NCBI RefSeq assembly: GCF_030811595.1
Contig: NZ_JAUSRB010000002.1
Coordinates: 3,596,001-3,660,000, forward strand
Length of the DNA stretch: 64,000 bases
Reading direction: 5' to 3'
Source of the DNA: Streptosporangium brasiliense
GTDB lineage: Bacteria; Actinomycetota; Actinomycetes; Streptosporangiales; Streptosporangiaceae
A model generated the notes under the pieces. The model was not told the DNA's origin, searched no databases, and was given only the letters and a program-made list of their open reading frames with translations. Shown one piece after another: positions 33,761-42,664 of the stretch. The first letter of the stretch is position 1. Each line of letters begins with the position of its first letter. Position numbers and translations under genes: made by a program.

Positions 33761-34405
33761 TTACCGAATGGATATGGTTCGGGAGGCGATGTGCGTGGGA
33801 ACGTCCACATCCACGATCATCGCCGGGTCGGTCTCGGGGGCGCCCCACGACGAGTGGAGCGGCAGGACCCCGGCCCAGACGGGCAGCGCGTAGTCCTCCT
33901 CGTCGTCGACCGGCGGCCCCTGCCGCACCTTCACCGACGCCTCGGCCAGGGAGAGGGCGAGCACGGCGGTCGCGGCGAGCTCCTTCCTGCTCGGCGGGCG
34001 CGCGACGTCCCACTGGCCGGGGGCGAGCTGCTCGGTGATCGCGCGCAGGCCGGCCAGGCGCTCCTCGTCGTCCTCGACGAGGCGGGGGCGGCCGTAGATC
34101 ATGGCGGAGCGGTAGTTGACCGAGTGGTGGAAGACCGAGCGGGCCAGCACGATGCCGTCCAGGTGGGTCACCGTGACGCAGACCTCGCCGGTGCCGCGCA
34201 GGGAGCTGGAGCCGGTCGATCCGTGCAGGTAGAGGGTGTCGTCGATCCGGCCGTAGCCGGTGGGGACGACCATCGGGGAGCCGCCGACCACGACGCCCAG
34301 GTGGCAGACCAGTCCAGCGTCCAGCACCGCGTACAGGTCATCGCGGTCGGTCCGGGCCCGATCCTTCGAACGGCCGAGGGCGGTGCGGGGAGTCGTAGAG
34401 AGCAT
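33761..34405 (-). CDS. Pyridoxamine 5'-phosphate oxidase-fold protein
   Basis: A 214-residue protein with the FMN-binding split barrel of the PNPOx-like group: LVCHLGVVVGGSPMVVPTGY, TLYLHGSTGSSSLRG, VCVTVTHLDGIVLARSVFHHSVNYRSAMIYG and a C-terminal helix region. The sequence resembles the family often encoded beside PdxR/MocR regulators rather than true PdxH. The ATG at 34405 faces the regulator gene with only a short control region between, which contains the dyad at 34421-34451. It may handle a B6 vitamer or a flavin/heme cofactor; enzymatic activity is unproven. Confidence 0.85.
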   Translation of the reverse strand: MLSTTPRTALGRSKDRARTDRDDLYAVLDAGLVCHLGVVVGGSPMVVPTGYGRIDDTLYLHGSTGSSSLRGTGEVCVTVTHLDGIVLARSVFHHSVNYRSAMIYGRPRLVEDDEERLAGLRAITEQLAPGQWDVARPPSRKELAATAVLALSLAEASVKVRQGPPVDDEEDYALPVWAGVLPLHSSWGAPETDPAMIVDVDVPTHIASRTISIR

Positions 34406-34420
34406 GGCTCTAATCTAGGG

Positions 34421-34451
34421 AGAAGTGGATATCGAGAACATGTCCACTTCT
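34421..34451. promoter_or_regulatory. Perfect 9-bp dyad between the PNPOx-like and PdxR-like genes
   Basis: AGAAGTGGA (34421-34429) and TCCACTTCT (34443-34451) are perfectly complementary across a 13-base spacer. The AAGTGGA half-site is close to the AAAGTGGW core reported for corynebacterial PdxR. It covers the upstream in-frame GTG and ATG codons, supporting a regulator start downstream at 34473. Confidence 0.75.
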
Positions 34452-34472
34452 TGCCGCTTCTGGGAGACCACT

Positions 34473-35954
34473 TTGCCGCGTACCCCTGTTGACCTGCCCG
34501 TCTCGGTGGACCGTCAGGCTTCCGTAGCCCTCACCGTCCAGCTCGGCGACCGGCTCCGCACCGCCATGCGCGAGGGCACCCTCAAGTCCGGCGAGCGCCT
34601 GCCCTCCACCCGTGCCCTGGCCCGCCAGCTGTCCATCAGCCGCACCGTCGTCACCGAGGCATACCAGCAGCTCTACGCCGAGGGGTGGCTCGACGGCCGG
34701 CACGGCTCCGGCACCTACGTGGCGGACCTGGTCATCCACACGCCGGCCGCCCCCCGGCGCAGCCCCGGCGCCCAGGAGGCCCGCGCCGGGGACGGTGACG
34801 GCCCCGCGCCGTCCGGCGCCCCGGCCGTGCCGCTCCCGGCGGCCGCGCGCGGGCACGGCGGGCAGGTGATCGACCTACGGCCCGGCCGGCCCTGGGTCCG
34901 TGACTACGACGAGGCGGCCTGGCGCAGGGCCTGGCGGAGGGCGGCCGACCTGCCGCCGGGGGACAGCCCCGACCCCTACGGCCTGCCCAGGCTCCGCCGG
35001 GCCCTGGCCGAGCATCTGCGCAGGACCCGGGCGATCGCCGTCGGACCGGAGAACATCATGGTCACCCGGGGCACCGGCAACGGCCTCGACCTCGTGGCCG
35101 CCACGCTGGTGCGCGCCGGCGCCCGGGCGGGCGTCGAGGACCCCGGCTACCGCGTCGCCAGGAACGTCTTCGCCGCGCGGGGCGCCGAGATCGTGCCCTG
35201 CCCGGTCGACGAGGACGGTGTCGTCGTCGAGGGGCTCCCCGACGACCTGCGCGTCCTCTACACCACCCCGGCCCACCAGTACCCCCTCGGGGGACGCCTG
35301 CCCGTCCCGCGCAGGGAACGCCTCCTCGCCTGGGCCCGCCGTACCGGCGCGATCATCGTGGAGGACGACTACGACGCGGAGTTCCGCTACGACGTCGCCC
35401 CGCTGCCCGCGCTGCACGGTCTCGACCCGGAGCGGGTGGTCCTGCTCGGCACGCTCTCCAAGTCCCTCGCCCCCGACATCGGCGTCGGCTGGCTGGTCGC
35501 CGAGCCGGACCTGCTCGCCGCCGTCGCCAGGACCCGTGAAAATCTGGGCGACCGCACCAGCGGCCCGGCCCAGCAGGCGGTGGCGATCATGCTGGAACGG
35601 GGCGACCTGGACCGCCACCTGCGCCGCATGCGGCTGGAGTACGCCCGCCGCCGCGCCGCCGTCGTGGACGTCCTCGGTTCCCTGGTCACCGGTGACACCG
35701 CGGGACTGCACGTCATGGTGGAGCTGCCGGCCGCGGTCGTCCCGTCCCTGCTGAAGGAGGCCGCGGAGCGCGGCGTGCTGCTGGACTCGACGGCCGTCCG
35801 CCACCATCACGGCGATGTGCACAGGCACGGGCTGGTGCTCGGGTACGGCTCCGCCTCGCTGGCCGACGTCAGGCGGGGGGTCGCGGTGATCGCCGAACTG
35901 CTCGGGCCCTGGCTGGCGGACGGAGCCGAATGGCGTTCTAATGGTGGGCTATGA
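34473..35954 (+). CDS. PdxR/MocR-type regulator (GntR HTH fused to class I aminotransferase fold)
   Basis: About 493 residues. The GntR winged helix (about 10-80: ERLPSTRALARQLSISRTVV, GWLDGRHGSGTYVADL) is joined by a Pro/Ala-rich linker to an aminotransferase-like domain with DPYGLPRLRRALAEHL, ENIMVTRGTGNGLD, VEDPGYRVARNVF, VEDDYDAEFRYD and the PLP lysine in LGTLSKSLAPDIGVGW. MocR proteins use PLP or a PLP adduct as a signal. I choose TTG 34473 because GGGAGA is five bases upstream and the operator dyad lies before it; GTG 34425 would place the operator inside the gene. The divergent PNPOx-like gene is the likely target. It overlaps the next gene by four bases. Confidence 0.9.
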   Translation: MPRTPVDLPVSVDRQASVALTVQLGDRLRTAMREGTLKSGERLPSTRALARQLSISRTVVTEAYQQLYAEGWLDGRHGSGTYVADLVIHTPAAPRRSPGAQEARAGDGDGPAPSGAPAVPLPAAARGHGGQVIDLRPGRPWVRDYDEAAWRRAWRRAADLPPGDSPDPYGLPRLRRALAEHLRRTRAIAVGPENIMVTRGTGNGLDLVAATLVRAGARAGVEDPGYRVARNVFAARGAEIVPCPVDEDGVVVEGLPDDLRVLYTTPAHQYPLGGRLPVPRRERLLAWARRTGAIIVEDDYDAEFRYDVAPLPALHGLDPERVVLLGTLSKSLAPDIGVGWLVAEPDLLAAVARTRENLGDRTSGPAQQAVAIMLERGDLDRHLRRMRLEYARRRAAVVDVLGSLVTGDTAGLHVMVELPAAVVPSLLKEAAERGVLLDSTAVRHHHGDVHRHGLVLGYGSASLADVRRGVAVIAELLGPWLADGAEWRSNGGL

Positions 35955-36982
35955 GCACGCCTGGTATCAACTGGCCCCACCTGGTCGCCTGGATGGCCGC
36001 CAACGTCGCCGAGGTGGGGGAGCCCACCGGCGTCTCACTCATCTCCGGCGGCAGGTCCAACCTGACCTACCGGGTCGAGACACAGGCCCGGCCCCTGGTG
36101 CTGCGCCGCCCCCCGCTCGGCCACGTGCTGCCCACCGCCCACGACATGCGCAGGGAGTGGCGGGTCATCTCGGCGCTGGCGGAGACGGAGGTGCCGGTGC
36201 CCGAGCCGGTCGCGCTCTGCGCCGACGAGGACGTGATCGGAGCGCCCTTCTACCTGATGGGGCACGTCGAAGGCGAGGCCGTCCGCAGCCGTGACGAGGC
36301 GCGGCTGTCGCCCGCCCAGGCCAGGGCGCTGTCGGAGCGGCTCGCCGAGGTTCTCGCGGCCATCCACGCCGTGGACTACGGCGCGGTCGGCCTGGGCGAC
36401 TTCGGCCGTCCCGACGGCTACCTGGCCCGCCAGCTCGAACGGTGGGGCCAGCAGTGGACGCGCTCGAAGACCCGTGAGCTCCCCGAGTACGACCGGCTCG
36501 CCGAACGCCTGCGCCGGCGCCTCCCCGGCAGCTCCCCGGCCGCCCTCGTGCACGGGGACTACCGCCTCGACAACACGCTGGTACGGCTCGCGCCGGAGGC
36601 CGGCCCCGAGATCAGGGCGGTGGTCGACTGGGAGATGTCGACCCTGGGAGACCCGATCGCCGACCTCGGCCTCACCCTGACCTACTGGCAGGACCCGGGG
36701 GACACCGAGCGCTCCTCCATCCCGCTGGCCGGCGACATCACGCTCACCCCGGGTTTCCTCGACACCAAGGAGTTCGCCGAGCACTACGCGCGGGCGTCCG
36801 GGACGGACCTGTCCGACCTGGACTTCTACGTGGCGTTCGGAAACTTCAAGCTGGCGGTCATCGTGGAGGGCATCCACGCCCGGTTCATGCAGGGCAAGAC
36901 CGTCGGCGAGGGCTTCGAGCACATCGGCGCCTCCGTGCCCACCCTGATCGCCCGGGCCCACCGGGCACTCGACGGACGCTAG
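35951..36982 (+). CDS. Aminoglycoside-phosphotransferase-fold kinase, ACAD10/11 type
   Basis: A 343-residue APH-family protein. It has the brace/P-loop region SLISGGRSNLTYRV, the ATP lysine neighbourhood LVLRRPP, the catalytic HGDYRLDNTLV and the metal-binding VVDWEMSTLGDPIADLG. Similar proteins occur next to acyl-CoA dehydrogenases and may phosphorylate 4-hydroxyacids; they are not known resistance genes. The ATG at 35951 overlaps the regulator stop, so it is translationally coupled to the PdxR-like gene. A link to B6 metabolism is possible only through this context. Confidence 0.85.
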   Translation: MSTPGINWPHLVAWMAANVAEVGEPTGVSLISGGRSNLTYRVETQARPLVLRRPPLGHVLPTAHDMRREWRVISALAETEVPVPEPVALCADEDVIGAPFYLMGHVEGEAVRSRDEARLSPAQARALSERLAEVLAAIHAVDYGAVGLGDFGRPDGYLARQLERWGQQWTRSKTRELPEYDRLAERLRRRLPGSSPAALVHGDYRLDNTLVRLAPEAGPEIRAVVDWEMSTLGDPIADLGLTLTYWQDPGDTERSSIPLAGDITLTPGFLDTKEFAEHYARASGTDLSDLDFYVAFGNFKLAVIVEGIHARFMQGKTVGEGFEHIGASVPTLIARAHRALDGR

Positions 36983-37046
36983 GACCCGGCCCCGGGGAGG
37001 TCCCGGTGCGGCGCCCGCGGGTCCCCTTGACCGGTCATCCAGTCAT

Positions 37047-37484
37047 CTAGGCGGCGTCCGGTGAGCGGGCCGGGCCCTGCCCGGCGCGATACTCGATGCG
37101 GTCGCGCCGGGCACGCCGTGCGGTGAGCCGTGTGGCGAGCCATGTGGTGAACAGCGCGCCCAGGGCCGCGGCCGAGGTGACGCCGGCCAGTGCCGTCACC
37201 GCGGCGGGCATCGTGAACCTGCCGCTCAGGAAGAACGCCTCACTCACGATCACGCCGGTCGAGACGCTGAGGGCCACCGTGAGCGCCATGCTCTCCAGGG
37301 CGTCTCCCGCGTGGTCGCGGCGGCCGAGCAGGGGGCGGAACAGGGCCAGCACGGCGGCGCCCGGGCAGGTGAGCAGGTAGACCACCGAGACGGCGACCCG
37401 CACCGGCCCGGCGCCCGGGACCTCTGTCACGAGGAGGACGAGCCACCCGGAGGCGGCGAGCAGCAGCAGGCGTAAGAGGCTCAT
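37047..37484 (-). CDS. Small four-helix membrane protein behind the GT2/GT-C fusion
   Basis: A 145-residue protein with four hydrophobic segments (starting LLLLAASGWLVLLV, VYLLTCPGAAVLALF) and an Arg-rich cytoplasmic tail. No named family comes to mind. It overlaps the stop of the large glycosyltransferase gene by four bases, so the two are produced together. Its second helix and following region resemble the protein at 55290-55661 (LLTCPGAAVLAL against LLSVPGVAAVGL), indicating paralogs at two polysaccharide loci. It may help the transferase at the membrane. Function unknown. Confidence 0.75.
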   Translation of the reverse strand: MSLLRLLLLAASGWLVLLVTEVPGAGPVRVAVSVVYLLTCPGAAVLALFRPLLGRRDHAGDALESMALTVALSVSTGVIVSEAFFLSGRFTMPAAVTALAGVTSAAALGALFTTWLATRLTARRARRDRIEYRAGQGPARSPDAA

Positions 37485-40400
37485 GGCTTCCTCGGGACGA
37501 GTTCGTAGACGACGCCGCCGGAGTTGCGGATCAGCACCCTGAAGCGGTCCGACGCGGCGACCTCCCGGCCCAGCCGGTCGACCGTCCCCCGGGGGAAGAT
37601 TCCCGCGGTCTCGGTGGCGCTCTTCTGCACGCGGTTGAGCACCAGATACGACTTGGCCCCCGGCGGCACCTTCGACATGAGGCCGACCAGTGACGGCAGC
37701 GGATCGCCGACCAACTCCGGCAGGGTGGGGACATGCTCCGGCAGGCCCCGTACGGCGGTGCGCGACGGCGGCAGCTCATCCAGCCAGGTGTGCTCGTACC
37801 GCTCGTAGTAGTCGTAGGCCCCGGGGAGGAAGAACGTGGGCGCCACGATCAGCGAGCCGGGCGGCGCCACCCGGTGGACCTCCCGGACCAGCCGGACCTC
37901 GTCGGCGGTGAAGTAGTTCGACTGCTCCTTGCCGTAGTTGCCGAAGAAGAAGCCCGCGACCATGAGCAGCAGGACCGGGGTCAGGACCAGCGCGCGGGAC
38001 CAGGCCCGGCGGGAGGGCAGCAACAGCGCCGCGGCCAGGAACGCCGTCAGCGGCAGCGTGAACAGGTAGACGCGGAAGATGATCTCGCCGCCGTAACTCC
38101 CCGCGGCGAGGAACAGCAGCGGGCTCAGCCCGATCATGAGCAGTGGCAGGCCCGAACGCCTGAGCCAGCCGCGGCGCGCGAGGGCGCCGGCGACGGCCAG
38201 CAGCCACACCCCGCCGGAGAGGGCGCGGTCGGCGTAGGCGACGATCACCTGCCCAGGGGCCGCCGAGCCGAGAGTGATGAACCCGTCGTCCAGGTTGCCG
38301 CCGGCGTCGCCGAGCGAATCGATGATGTCGCTGAACCTGCTCTCCAGGAGCTGCCAGGCGGCCACCGCGTCCCACGCCGCCACGGTCAGGCCGGTGACGA
38401 GCAGGATGCCCAGATTGCGGTGCCGCCGCAGCAGGAACAGGGCGACCAGACCGACCGTCAGCACCAGCGGCGTGAGCTGGTGGGACGAGGCGATCGCGAT
38501 GATCGGGACGGACAGTACGCACGTCCAGAGCAGGCGGGTGGAGGTGCCGGTGACGGGCGGTGGATCCGCGGTCAGTCCCCGCGGATCGCCGCCCGCCTTG
38601 ATCGGCCCTCGCCGGAAGCGCCTGACCACGACCGCGAGCACGGTGAGATACAGGACCAGGGTGGTGGCCTGGGGGGAGAAGTAGTCCTGTCCGACCCAGG
38701 AGCAGGAGAAGTAGACCCACACCGCGCCCCAGACCAGCTGGCGGTTGCGCGTCACCGTCCGGAAGAGCAGCAGCAGCGGCAGCAGCAGCGCGGCGTTGAA
38801 GGCCGCCGGCCCCCAGACGGCGATGCCCAGCGCGTCGTCCAGCCCGGCCGCCTCCGTCATCAGGGAGAAGAAGGAGAAGAATCCGGGCCACTGGTGATAG
38901 GCCGACAGCGGCCCTGTCTCCGGGTCGGTCGCGCCGTGCCGGATCAGGTAGTCGATGACCGAGACGTGCTTCCAGGCCCACGAGTAGCGCAGTGACGGAT
39001 AGAGCAGGGCGGGTGTCGCGTGCAGCACGGCGATCAGCGCGAGCGCGTATCCCGCGTGCCAGAGTTCGAGGGCCCGCCGGTCGCCGAGCAGGGTGACGAA
39101 CCCGGCGACCAGGACCACGATCGCCCCCCAGAACGTGGCGGGCAGCACGGTGAGCAGCCCCAGGTCGGTCATCCGGTCGAGGTCGACCCGGCGGAGCGAG
39201 AATCCCCAGAGCACGACGGCGGCCGGCAGCGCCGTACGGGCGAACAGGCGCGTCCAGAGGCTCGCCCGCCGGGCGGTCCCGTCGGTCCGCGTCGTGCGCA
39301 GCCGTCCGGCCGCGTAGCCGAGGCCGGTCGCGGCCAGGCCCAGGAGCATGACCAGCAGGGCCTTCCAGCCCTTGACGTCGGCAGGCCCGGTGAAGGTGAC
39401 GGCGCGGAAGACCGCCCTGGGCAGCGCCCTCCTGACCGGGGCCAGATGGGCTCTCAGCCCTTCCCGCCCCTCGGTCCGCCGCCGGACGCCGGCCTGCGAC
39501 CGGCCCTCGGCCGCGCACCGGGCCAGGAAGTAGGACAGCCGGGCCCGGTGTGCCGGCACGTTCAGCCGCACGACCGCCGAGGGCTGGTGGAGCAGCTCCG
39601 CGCCCGGTCGCAGCTCCCGCAGCCGGGAGCGCAGCTCGATCGCGGTCCCGCCCGGTGGTCCGGCCGCGGCGTCGCCGGGCCGGCGCTCACCCCTCTCGGC
39701 CGAGCCGTCCGTCTCCCGGAAGCCGCCCGCCTCGGCCAGCGCCTCGCGGCGGAAGGACAGGGCGCCGCCGTACAGGTCGTCGATCGGGGCCGCCTCGGCG
39801 GGCGAGCCGGTGCACGGCACCCCCAGCACCCACGCCAGCTCGGCGGGGTACCAGTCGGGCTTCCCCGTGCTCCAGCCCACCGCGACTCTGCCGCGCACCC
39901 CGATGACGCGGTCGTCGGCGTAGGCGGCCCGCAGCGACTCCGACCAGCCGGGCGCGGGGAAGGAGTCGTCGCCGAGGAAGGCGACCACGTCTCCTCGCGC
40001 GCTCGCCAGCCCCAGGTTGCGTGCTCCAGCCGGGCCGACGGCCTCCTCGCTGTGCACGACCACGACGCCGTCGAGCGTGGCCTCGGCCCAGGCGGCCAGC
40101 TCGGGACAGTGGTCGACGGCCAGCACGATCTCCTCCGGAGCCGGCCGCTGGGCGCGTAACGCCGTGACGAGGGAGGACAGGCGGGGCCCCGCGCCGGGGG
40201 AGTCGCTGACGATGACGGCCGACAGGGACGGGCCGGTGGTGCCCTCGGTGGCGTGCGGCTCCTCGTCGCGGGCCGGGACGCGCCAGGTGATGACGGCCGA
40301 GATGTCCTCGGCGGGCCGCGGCCCGGTCACCGTGCCGCCGGGCTGGGTGTCGTCGGACTGGGGCGGGGAGCCGTCGGGTTGGGTGAGCGTGTCGTCGGGC

Positions 40401-40894
40401 TGGGGCGGGGAGCCGTCGGCCTCCGCCCGTGCTCCGGCTCTCTCCGGTGCGCGGAGATCCCGGGTGTTCTCGGAGACGTCGGGCTGCCCGGACTCGGCGG
40501 AGTGGCCGGCAGCCCGGAGCTCGGCGAGAGCCGCGATCACCGTGGTCGGCTCGCCGTCGGCCGGGTCTCCGGTCCCCGCCGAGCGCTCGGAGCTCCTCGC
40601 CGGACGGCCGCCTTCCGAGAGCGGGACCGGGGCGGGGTCTTCCGAGAGCGGGACCGGGGCGGGGGTTGATCCGTCTCCGGGGGGCGGGATCGGGGTGGGG
40701 GGCGACGGGACCGGGGTGGGGGTCGATCCGTCTTCGGGGGGTGATCCGGGGGTTGATCCGTCTCCGAGGGGTGGGACCGGGGCGGGGGGTGGGGCCGGGC
40801 CGTCTTCGGGGGGTGGGATCCGGCCAGGGGCCGGTCTTCTCATCGGGCGGGTGGTCGAATCGTCGATTACCTCTCCGGCCTCCCTGCCCTCCAC
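37481..40894 (-). CDS. Giant GT2 glycosyltransferase fused to a GT-C-like membrane domain
   Basis: About 1137 residues. The first about 235 are a Pro/Ser/Asp/Gly-rich, probably disordered tail with repeated units such as DGSTPAPVPLSED and QPDGSPPQ. Then comes a GT2 domain (LSAVIVSDSPGAGPRLSSLV, PAGARNLGLASARGDVVAFL, GDDSFPAPGW, DDLYGGALSFRREAL). After two linking helices a membrane block with about a dozen transmembrane segments follows, with a polyprenyl-phosphate-sugar transferase look, and ends in an outer domain of about 170 residues. The start is uncertain: GTG 40894 has AGGAAAGG close upstream, whereas the frame is open to 40984. It probably adds and assembles sugars of a surface glycan. 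A fusion of both transferase classes is unusual. Confidence 0.8.
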   Translation of the reverse strand: MEGREAGEVIDDSTTRPMRRPAPGRIPPPEDGPAPPPAPVPPLGDGSTPGSPPEDGSTPTPVPSPPTPIPPPGDGSTPAPVPLSEDPAPVPLSEGGRPARSSERSAGTGDPADGEPTTVIAALAELRAAGHSAESGQPDVSENTRDLRAPERAGARAEADGSPPQPDDTLTQPDGSPPQSDDTQPGGTVTGPRPAEDISAVITWRVPARDEEPHATEGTTGPSLSAVIVSDSPGAGPRLSSLVTALRAQRPAPEEIVLAVDHCPELAAWAEATLDGVVVVHSEEAVGPAGARNLGLASARGDVVAFLGDDSFPAPGWSESLRAAYADDRVIGVRGRVAVGWSTGKPDWYPAELAWVLGVPCTGSPAEAAPIDDLYGGALSFRREALAEAGGFRETDGSAERGERRPGDAAAGPPGGTAIELRSRLRELRPGAELLHQPSAVVRLNVPAHRARLSYFLARCAAEGRSQAGVRRRTEGREGLRAHLAPVRRALPRAVFRAVTFTGPADVKGWKALLVMLLGLAATGLGYAAGRLRTTRTDGTARRASLWTRLFARTALPAAVVLWGFSLRRVDLDRMTDLGLLTVLPATFWGAIVVLVAGFVTLLGDRRALELWHAGYALALIAVLHATPALLYPSLRYSWAWKHVSVIDYLIRHGATDPETGPLSAYHQWPGFFSFFSLMTEAAGLDDALGIAVWGPAAFNAALLLPLLLLFRTVTRNRQLVWGAVWVYFSCSWVGQDYFSPQATTLVLYLTVLAVVVRRFRRGPIKAGGDPRGLTADPPPVTGTSTRLLWTCVLSVPIIAIASSHQLTPLVLTVGLVALFLLRRHRNLGILLVTGLTVAAWDAVAAWQLLESRFSDIIDSLGDAGGNLDDGFITLGSAAPGQVIVAYADRALSGGVWLLAVAGALARRGWLRRSGLPLLMIGLSPLLFLAAGSYGGEIIFRVYLFTLPLTAFLAAALLLPSRRAWSRALVLTPVLLLMVAGFFFGNYGKEQSNYFTADEVRLVREVHRVAPPGSLIVAPTFFLPGAYDYYERYEHTWLDELPPSRTAVRGLPEHVPTLPELVGDPLPSLVGLMSKVPPGAKSYLVLNRVQKSATETAGIFPRGTVDRLGREVAASDRFRVLIRNSGGVVYELVPRKP

Positions 40895-41000
40895 GCGCAC
40901 CCTTTCCTGAGCCGGTCGATGCGAATGCCTGGCCCTGACTTTACTCCGCGGGATTCTTCTCCGCCCCCTGCCTGACAGGGCCACGGCCTGGATGTTCCGG

Positions 41001-41027
41001 CGCTGTTCCGAACTGTTCGGAACAGCG
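41001..41027. promoter_or_regulatory. Perfect 27-base palindrome between divergent genes
   Basis: CGCTGTTCCGAA (41001-41012), CTG, then the exact complement (41016-41027). It lies in the 231 bases between the divergent glycosyltransferase and haloperoxidase-like genes. The short centre makes either an operator or a very stable hairpin possible; no U-run follows. Confidence 0.6.
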
Positions 41028-41125
41028 TCGATCTTGTGCGGCCTTCCGTTTATCGCTCACCATCCATCTTGTTTCTCGCTATTTGGCCTCATGTCGTCAT
41101 CGAGGCCACAGTGTGGAGGTCGCAT

Positions 41126-42499
41126 TTGAAAAGATCGTTCACTCGAAGGCGTGCCGGGATCCTGCTCGCCGCCACGTTCGCCGCCGCATGGGCGACGACG
41201 GCGGTGCCGCAGACGGCGACTGCGGCAGTCACGGGGCCACCGCCGCAGGCGTCTTCGTTCGATCACGTTCTTCACTGGAACAACGTTCTGCTGAAGGCGT
41301 TCCGTGCCAGCGTGAAGGAGAAGGCGTCTCCGGGGCGGTTGGCACGGGCCGCGGCGATGATGAACATCGCCATGCACGACGCGAACTGGCCGGCTGCGCC
41401 GAGGACCTACCTCCCCCGGATCACGCAGCAGCATCCGGACGACTCCATCGAGGCGACCATGGACGCCGCCGCGCACGGCGTCCTGACGAATGTCTTCCCG
41501 GGCTTCGACTTCACGTCGGCGCTGCAGGAGGCGACCGACCAGATCCCCTCCTGGGTCGATCCCGCCCGCATCGAGGGCGGCAAGGTCGACGGGACGAAGA
41601 TCGCCAACCTGATGATCGCGGAACGCTCGGGGGACGAGCCCGCCTTCTCACCCACCTACGCCCTGGACGGGGTCCCGGGGTCCTGGCGCCCGACCGGCGC
41701 GGACGGCGCGCTCGACCCGAATCTCGGGCAGCTCAAGCCGTTCGCCATGACGTCGGGCACCCAGTTCCGGCCGCCGCTCCCGGCCGGGTTCACCTCCTAC
41801 GACCAGCTTCTCCGCAGCCCGCAGTACGCGGCCCAGGTCAATGAGGTCAAGCTGCTCGGATCCGGGGGGCCGACGACCCCCACGACCCGCACCGCGGCGC
41901 AGACCCAGGTGGCGCACTTCTGGGCCAACGACCTCGACGGCACCTACAAGCCGCCGGGGCAGCTGCTCGCCACCAGCATCGAGATCTCGAAGCTGAAAGG
42001 ACTCAAACAGAGCGAGAACGCCGAGCTGTTCAACCTCATCTCCATGGCACTGGCCGATGCCTCGATCGTGGCCTGGGACGCGAAGTACGCCACCCCGATC
42101 GACCTCTGGCGGCCCCAGTCCGCCGTCCGGGGCGCCGACACCGACAACAACGCGGCGACCGTGGCCGACCCGGCGTGGGTGCCCCTGTCGAAGAACCGGG
42201 ACGGCGTTCCCTTCTCACCGCCCTTCCCCGCCTACATCTCCGGGCACGCCACCTTCGGGGGAGCGTGGGCCGGGGTCATGCAGCGGTGGTTCGGCCACGA
42301 CCTCACCTTCACCGTCCGTACCGAAGACCCCTACGCCACGGTGAGGGAGCGCACCTTCACCAGCTTCGCCGCCGCCGCGGAGGAGAACGCGCGCAGCCGG
42401 GTCTACCTGGGCGTGCACTACCAGTGGGACGCCGACGGCGGGCTGGAGTCCGGATTCAACCTCGGGGAGTTCGTCTACACCACCCGCCGGGACCAGTGA
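41126..42499 (+). CDS. Secreted vanadium-haloperoxidase/PAP2-fold protein
   Basis: A 457-residue exported protein. The TTG at 41126 is chosen because GGAGG is seven bases upstream; it gives a typical signal peptide (MKRSFTRRRAGILLAATFAA, cleavage near TATAAV). The mature helical protein has the vanadium haloperoxidase/PAP2 signatures: LWRPQSAV, PAYISGHATFGGAWAGVM and ARSRVYLGVHYQWDADGG. These supply the phosphate/vanadate-binding Lys/Arg, Ser-Gly-His and Arg-His residues; the first motif has Arg rather than Lys. Related actinomycete proteins act as haloperoxidases or phosphatases. It is divergent from the big glycosyltransferase and flanked by a perfect palindrome. Confidence 0.88.
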   Translation: MKRSFTRRRAGILLAATFAAAWATTAVPQTATAAVTGPPPQASSFDHVLHWNNVLLKAFRASVKEKASPGRLARAAAMMNIAMHDANWPAAPRTYLPRITQQHPDDSIEATMDAAAHGVLTNVFPGFDFTSALQEATDQIPSWVDPARIEGGKVDGTKIANLMIAERSGDEPAFSPTYALDGVPGSWRPTGADGALDPNLGQLKPFAMTSGTQFRPPLPAGFTSYDQLLRSPQYAAQVNEVKLLGSGGPTTPTTRTAAQTQVAHFWANDLDGTYKPPGQLLATSIEISKLKGLKQSENAELFNLISMALADASIVAWDAKYATPIDLWRPQSAVRGADTDNNAATVADPAWVPLSKNRDGVPFSPPFPAYISGHATFGGAWAGVMQRWFGHDLTFTVRTEDPYATVRERTFTSFAAAAEENARSRVYLGVHYQWDADGGLESGFNLGEFVYTTRRDQ

Positions 42500-42664
42500 G
42501 CGGCCCCGGCAAGGACGGCACGTAGCCGGCAGGCGAACCTTGACGCCCTCCGGGCCGGCGTGGAGATCCTGAGGACTCCGCGTTGACCTGGAGGGTGGCA
42601 TTTTGTCACCGATGGGGGTTAGTGTTCCGCTGGTCAAGCGTCGTCGGTGACCGGGGAGGCCGCG

